Notes under the pieces: model-generated
What the model was told of the DNA's origin: nothing
Database searches by the model: none
Seen by the model: only the letters and a program-made list of their open reading frames with translations
Source of the DNA: Bacteroidales bacterium
GTDB taxonomy: Bacteria > Bacteroidota > Bacteroidia > Bacteroidales > F082
Direction of reading: 5' to 3'
Length of the DNA stretch: 10,334 nucleotides
Assembly: GCA_029933565.1 (NCBI GenBank)
Contig: JAOZNY010000068.1
Coordinates: forward strand, 1-10,334
Shown here: positions 6,344 to 10,334 of the stretch, piece by piece
How the letters are laid out: each line of letters starts with the position of its first letter
Position numbering within the stretch: position 1 is the first letter of the stretch
Program-made: the position numbers and the translations under genes

Positions 6344-9300
6344 ATGATCAATCAAAACAGAATAATTTTATTTTTAATCTTATTGTTAGCAGGACAGGGT
6401 TTAAAATCCCAAATGATTCAGGTTGACACTGCCAACATTGAAGTCCCCGGAGAAGGTATCGAAGAAAAGGTCATCGAATGGGTTTTAGGAACTCTTCATG
6501 GAGGAGGGGGCTATTTTGACGATTCCACTGCAGCAGGTATTCGCTACACAGGTCACCCCTCTGCTATTGGTAGATATTGGAATGGGCACCCCAACGCTGG
6601 TTTAGATACAGGAATAATTATATCCAATGGCCGTGTTTCCCGTGCCGAACTTCCAAATAATGTGGGTTATGTTTCAGATCATTTTGGTACACCAAGCGAC
6701 GAAAATCTTGATGCTTTCTACCAGGCAATTTTTGATATGCAAGGCATTAACATAAAAATTGATGAACTGGAGCATGATACAACAGGTGATGCTGCCGTCC
6801 TTGAATTTGAATACTGGCCTTATGGCGACACTATTTATCTCGAGTATATTTTCGCATCGGAAGAGTATCAGTATAAAAGACCTGGCGACGACACATATTC
6901 TAATTTTACAGGTTATACTATGAGTCCTGATCAATTGTTCGATCTATTTGGTATTTCAATTGATCGTGGTAACGCCTTTGATAACCTGGCAAAAATATTT
7001 GATCCGGAGCAGCCTCCAGGGCCTGGAAACGAACCTGTTGATGTGAATGTATATAATATTAATCATAATAAAATATCTTATTTTTATCGGGAAAATGGTG
7101 ATGGATTGGCAAATAAATTTCATACTTACGATGGACAAACATTAAAGCATGAACGTTTTATTATAAAAAAACCCGTTGACTTTTGTACCAAATACAAAGT
7201 AAAAATTGCAATAGAAGATTTTTGGTGGGTTTCGCCAGATGAAGAACAATTTTCAAGTGGTTTTCAGATTAACTCGGCTGTTTTTCTTGCCGGAGGAAGC
7301 CTTAGCGGAGGCGATGGTAGGCCAACATGGTCAGCCACTTACGACTCAACCGGAGTGGGTGCCAATAAAAGTGATTTTGCAGGACAAATAATTGAAGGTT
7401 GTAAAGATTACTTAGTAACTTTTAAACTTGATTATCCATTGCCAGCCCATGTTGATAGTTTCGACATACCATTTCAAATAAACAGCACTATTTTCAGGGA
7501 TAGTTTAAACATTACTTATGAAGCCGATGGTTCTCTCCTCCCAATTGATTCTGTTATATTTTATACCGGCGAGCAAGAAAAAACTATCAGGATTGCAGTA
7601 GGCAATATCGACATTGATCACCCTAACCTCCCTAATCAGCCAACAATTAAGTTTTCTTACCCCAAACACCCTTGCGAGAAACCCCGACCTCCATTGGCAA
7701 CCGGAGTCTTTTCACAAGTAATAGAATTTGCAATCAGAAATAATTCACCAATTTCAATTTCTCCTGCAACAAAATACTACGATGCTTACTGCAAGGATTA
7801 TATTGATGTAAGTGTGGTTGATGAAACAAGTGGTGGCGTAAGTCCGTTAAAATATCTTTGGAATGGACAAATTCCCTGGGAACCTATACACACCCAGCAA
7901 ATAAACAACTCACCGGAAGTAGTTAATGTTGAAGCAAGAGATGGTTGCGATAACAGCGAGACTTCTATTGTTCAAATAAATAACCTGCCAATAATCTTTG
8001 ACCCAATACAATCAATATTTCTCTGTGGACCAGGTCAGGAAGCCACAGTACCGGTAACGACATTTAAGCCAGACTCTCCTGATTATTCAATTACCAATGT
8101 TGAATGGTGGAGAAGTGATCCTCCCCCAATTCTCCCAATTGATAACAAGCCTGGCGACCAGATTACTGTTGAATACGATAGTTTTGTTGGTGACGCCATA
8201 TGGACTTGTGAATATCTTGTAACTGACATTTGTGGTGCAACCAGTGCTGCAGTTCCTATCGATTTTGAAGTAAATCAATCGAGCCTTACATTAAATAATC
8301 AGGGGATTTGCCTGGGCGATCAGGTTGAACTTTATACAGGAACACCTGCCCATTGGTATAAATGGTATAAAATGATACCTCCAAATGACTCTGTTCTTAT
8401 TTTAGCTGATAATCCTGCCACCGACAATCCAACAACAACATCAATTTACAAATTATGGATTGAAGATAATTGTGGTGAGGTACAGGCTGCTACCATGACT
8501 GTTTATGTTGACGATTATACTCCTCAAATTTCGTTGGTACCTGCCGATGGTGAAATATGTAATGGCGAAAGCATTGATCTTTTAGCCAGTGCCTATGCAG
8601 GACTTGAAGGCAATGTTACTTACGAATGGTCCAACGGACTAACCGATAAGGATATTACCGTATCGCATGGTGAATATATTATTGGGCAAAACACTTTTTA
8701 TCTGACAACAATTCACGATTATTTGCCATTTTATATCTGTGACAATAATGCTTCCACACAGTTTGCCGTGTTTTCAAATCCATCGCCTATGTTTTCGATG
8801 GTTCCTGCTGAAAATGCATGTACAAGTACCGATGTTCAGTTTGATTATTTATCAGATACTACCACCAACAGAACATTTGACTGGGACTTTGGTGATGGTG
8901 ATTCAGATAATCAACCACACACAACACATCAGTATTCCAGTCCGGGAACTTATGATGTGAATTTATTTGTCGAGCAAACTTATGCTCCTAATTCACACAC
9001 TTGCTCTAGCGAAATAACCAATCAATTAACAGTTGATCCACTACCCGAACCCAACTTTACGGCAAGTCCTATTGAAGGCTGCATTCCGGTTTTAGTTGAC
9101 TTTAACGATAACTCGCAGGAAATACTTCCAGGTGCAACCTACGAATGGAGTTTTGGTGATGGCGGAACAGAAAGTAGTAGCAACCCTAGCCACGAATACA
9201 CCGAGGCAGGTTTGTTTACGGTTAATCTTCTTGTTCACAATACCGAACGTTGCTTTGCTTCCATTTCCAAACCAAATTATATTCAGGTAAATCCAAATCC

Positions 9301-9826
9301 AACAGCAGGGTTTGAACCTGATCCATGGATTACAACAATGGACACACCACTTATTGAGTTTATTAACTTAAGCACAAGTGATTCTACATTAATTGGATAT
9401 GAATGGGACTTTGGCGATGGTGATACCAGTGATGAAGAAAATCCTTCACATACTTTTCAAGATCCGGGGGAATACGAAATTACCTTAAGAATAGAAACCA
9501 TTAATGGCTGCTGGGATACAACACTTGCCGTTGTGGCGCTCACCGAATACGTTCAGTTATTTATTCCAACTGCTTTTACACCAAATGGTGATGGTCTCAA
9601 CGATGTATTTCAGGTTAAGGGAACTCCCATGGCAGATTATAACCTCTACATTTACAATAGGTGGGGACAACAGGTATGGAGCACTCATAATTATGAAATC
9701 AGTTGGAATGGTGAGGACAAATTTGGCAATCCTGTTGAGTCAGGATCTTACATTTACAAAATACAAGGCACCGATTATCAGAAAACGCCGGTACTTTATG
9801 AAGGTACTGTAAATGTAGTTAGATGA
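6344..9826 (+). CDS. Giant secreted PKD-repeat protein with choice-of-anchor L-like domain and T9SS type B sorting domain
   Basis: Encodes 1160 residues. Residues 1-23 are a signal peptide. Residues about 42-320 resemble the choice-of-anchor L domain: IRYTGHPSAIGRYW (66-79), GLDTGIIISNG (86-96), ENLDA (120-124), AAVLEFEYWPYGDTIYLEYIFASEEY (150-175), FQINSAVFLAGG (307-318). About 330-465 looks like the Calx-beta-like sandwich that often follows it. About 470-810 holds degenerate Ig/PKD-like modules with paired Cys. Three PKD domains follow, marked by WDFGDGD (847-853), WSFGDGG (935-941) and WDFGDGD (1021-1027), each with a later PGTY/AGLF/PGEY motif. Residues 1069-1160 are the CHU_C (gliding-motility-associated) T9SS type B sorting domain: FIPTAFTPNGDGLNDVF, YNRWGQQVW, SWNGEDKFGNPVESGSYIYKI. 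The protein should cross the inner membrane by Sec and the outer membrane by T9SS and stay cell-surface-associated or be released. No catalytic domain is seen, so an adhesin/structural role is inferred. Neighbours are an envelope protein and another secreted protein. Confidence 0.92.
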   Translation: MINQNRIILFLILLLAGQGLKSQMIQVDTANIEVPGEGIEEKVIEWVLGTLHGGGGYFDDSTAAGIRYTGHPSAIGRYWNGHPNAGLDTGIIISNGRVSRAELPNNVGYVSDHFGTPSDENLDAFYQAIFDMQGINIKIDELEHDTTGDAAVLEFEYWPYGDTIYLEYIFASEEYQYKRPGDDTYSNFTGYTMSPDQLFDLFGISIDRGNAFDNLAKIFDPEQPPGPGNEPVDVNVYNINHNKISYFYRENGDGLANKFHTYDGQTLKHERFIIKKPVDFCTKYKVKIAIEDFWWVSPDEEQFSSGFQINSAVFLAGGSLSGGDGRPTWSATYDSTGVGANKSDFAGQIIEGCKDYLVTFKLDYPLPAHVDSFDIPFQINSTIFRDSLNITYEADGSLLPIDSVIFYTGEQEKTIRIAVGNIDIDHPNLPNQPTIKFSYPKHPCEKPRPPLATGVFSQVIEFAIRNNSPISISPATKYYDAYCKDYIDVSVVDETSGGVSPLKYLWNGQIPWEPIHTQQINNSPEVVNVEARDGCDNSETSIVQINNLPIIFDPIQSIFLCGPGQEATVPVTTFKPDSPDYSITNVEWWRSDPPPILPIDNKPGDQITVEYDSFVGDAIWTCEYLVTDICGATSAAVPIDFEVNQSSLTLNNQGICLGDQVELYTGTPAHWYKWYKMIPPNDSVLILADNPATDNPTTTSIYKLWIEDNCGEVQAATMTVYVDDYTPQISLVPADGEICNGESIDLLASAYAGLEGNVTYEWSNGLTDKDITVSHGEYIIGQNTFYLTTIHDYLPFYICDNNASTQFAVFSNPSPMFSMVPAENACTSTDVQFDYLSDTTTNRTFDWDFGDGDSDNQPHTTHQYSSPGTYDVNLFVEQTYAPNSHTCSSEITNQLTVDPLPEPNFTASPIEGCIPVLVDFNDNSQEILPGATYEWSFGDGGTESSSNPSHEYTEAGLFTVNLLVHNTERCFASISKPNYIQVNPNPTAGFEPDPWITTMDTPLIEFINLSTSDSTLIGYEWDFGDGDTSDEENPSHTFQDPGEYEITLRIETINGCWDTTLAVVALTEYVQLFIPTAFTPNGDGLNDVFQVKGTPMADYNLYIYNRWGQQVWSTHNYEISWNGEDKFGNPVESGSYIYKIQGTDYQKTPVLYEGTVNVVR

Positions 9827-9914
9827 CCTTTGTCCTCGACTAAATAAAACTGTATCTTTTCTTAAAATTTTTTCTAACAAATATTTCATTAAACTACTTT
9901 GGTAGGCAAAAAAA

Positions 9915-9945
9915 TTGCTTTTCGCTTTTTTATGTTGTATCTTTG
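9915..9945 (+). promoter_or_regulatory. Bacteroidota-type promoter: TTG, 20 bp, TATCTTTG
   Basis: The -33-like TTG (9915-9917) is followed after 20 bp by TATCTTTG (9938-9945), a full TAnnTTTG. The spacing fits the known Bacteroidota promoter. It is the only place in the window where I found both elements. Transcription would start near 9952 and give a leader of about 138 nt before the ATG at 10090, so it most likely drives the secreted-protein gene at the window edge. Confidence 0.6.
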
Positions 9946-9955
9946 AGCCTATGCA

Positions 9956-9978
9956 AAATCGTGACTAACAAACGATTT
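9956..9978 (+). other. Hairpin at the start of the leader of the last gene
   Basis: AAATCGT (9956-9962) pairs with ACGATTT (9972-9978) around a 9-base loop. It begins a few bases after the expected transcription start, so it may be a 5'-end stabilising stem or part of a regulatory leader. It is a 7-bp AT-rich stem and not a terminator, since no T-run follows. The rest of the leader (9979-10089) shows no obvious further structure or riboswitch signature. Confidence 0.35.
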
Positions 9979-10089
9979 AACTCATTACAGTTCATGTTTT
10001 CTTTTTTAACAATATTTGACTTTACTACAAATAAAAAACCATACGACTCTACACTCGATTATTAATATGTTAAACTAAAATTTATTGTT

Positions 10090-10334
10090 ATGAAAAAGTA
10101 TCTATCAATTATTACGGTTTTAAGTTTATTGCTTATCCCGCTTCTTAATTTTGCACAAGGTGACCCAAAAGTGGATCAATTCTGGGTGGCATTTGATGAA
10201 AGTGGAATGATAATTCCACAAGAAAGTAGTGGTACCATGGATGACCCCATGGAAGACGGAACATGGTATTATTATGATAACTATGGTGATCCATGGTGGA
10301 ATATCTGGTTTTTCGACCACCCCTTTGATGTTAC
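10090..10334 (+). CDS. Secreted protein of unknown family, 5' part only (cut by window edge)
   Basis: The reading frame is open from the ATG at 10090 to the window end: 81 complete codons with no stop. The N-terminus MKKYLSIITVLSLLLIPLLNFAQ is a textbook Sec signal peptide with likely cleavage after FA or FAQ (about 22-23). The visible mature part is acidic and very rich in Trp, Tyr, Asp, Pro and Met (FWVAFDESG, DGTWYYYDNYGDPWWNIWFFD). This looks like an extracellular protein, but I do not recognise the family. Any T9SS sorting domain would lie beyond the window. The gene has its own likely promoter at 9915-9945 and a long leader, so it is probably not simply the second gene of an operon with the PKD protein 263 bp upstream. 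The start is well supported by the signal peptide. Confidence 0.8.
   Translation, partial: MKKYLSIITVLSLLLIPLLNFAQGDPKVDQFWVAFDESGMIIPQESSGTMDDPMEDGTWYYYDNYGDPWWNIWFFDHPFDV

Noticed and set aside
8881..9450. Repeated TGGGACTTTGGTGATGG-like DNA as a possible mobile or tandem repeat
   Set aside because: The similarity is the coding of the WDFGDG motif in three PKD domains. The copies are diverged and about 260 bp apart, so it is protein domain repetition, not a DNA element.
9827..9900. Terminator for the giant PKD protein gene
   Set aside because: T-runs are present, but I found no GC-containing stem before them, so no intrinsic terminator can be claimed.

Overview
The window comes from an AT-rich member of the Bacteroidota, most likely a free-living or environmental Bacteroidales/Marinilabiliales-like or Flavobacteriia-like lineage. 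Four things point there: a type IX secretion (T9SS) type B C-terminal sorting domain on a giant PKD-repeat protein; TAnnTTTG -7 promoter elements; absent or weak Shine-Dalgarno sequences; and an IspG whose iron-sulfur domain is of the plant/Chlamydia/Bacteroidota three-domain type. The standard genetic code is used. I see no tRNA, rRNA, CRISPR array, transposase or phage gene.

Layout, left to right. (1) 56-667 (-): a small secreted, probably outer-membrane beta-barrel protein, divergent from (2) 747-1505 (+), a WaaE/KdtX-like family 2 glycosyltransferase, and (3) 1590-2594 (+), a heptosyltransferase-like family 9 glycosyltransferase. Genes 2 and 3 look like a two-gene lipopolysaccharide core unit. 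A 26-codon ORF fills the gap between them and ends in an ATGA overlap with the second gene. (4) 2595-2805: a convergent intergenic region with three different inverted repeats, one of which can act as a terminator. (5) 2806-3966 (-): a PatB/MalY-type PLP C-S lyase, 10 bp downstream of (6) 3977-5341 (-), ispG of the MEP isoprenoid pathway; these two are probably co-transcribed. (7) 5342-5553: a gene-poor leader upstream of ispG. (8) 5554-6156 (-): a second small secreted beta-barrel-like protein, divergent from (9) 6344-9826 (+), a 1160-residue exported protein with a choice-of-anchor L-like N-terminus, three PKD domains and a CHU_C T9SS sorting domain. (10) 9827-10089: an intergenic stretch with the best promoter in the window (TTG, 20 bp, TATCTTTG) and a leader of about 140 nt. 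(11) 10090-end (+): the start of another secreted protein, cut by the window edge.

The genes fall into an envelope theme (LPS core glycosyltransferases, two beta-barrel-like proteins, two secreted proteins) with a housekeeping pair (ispG-patB) in the middle. I found no clear sign of a new multi-gene system. The best leads are the short IspG, whose insert domain is reduced to about 70 residues and whose Fe-S loop carries NGIGE rather than NGPGE; the repeat cluster at 2663-2804; the long structured leader before 10090; and the 26-codon ORF between the glycosyltransferase genes.
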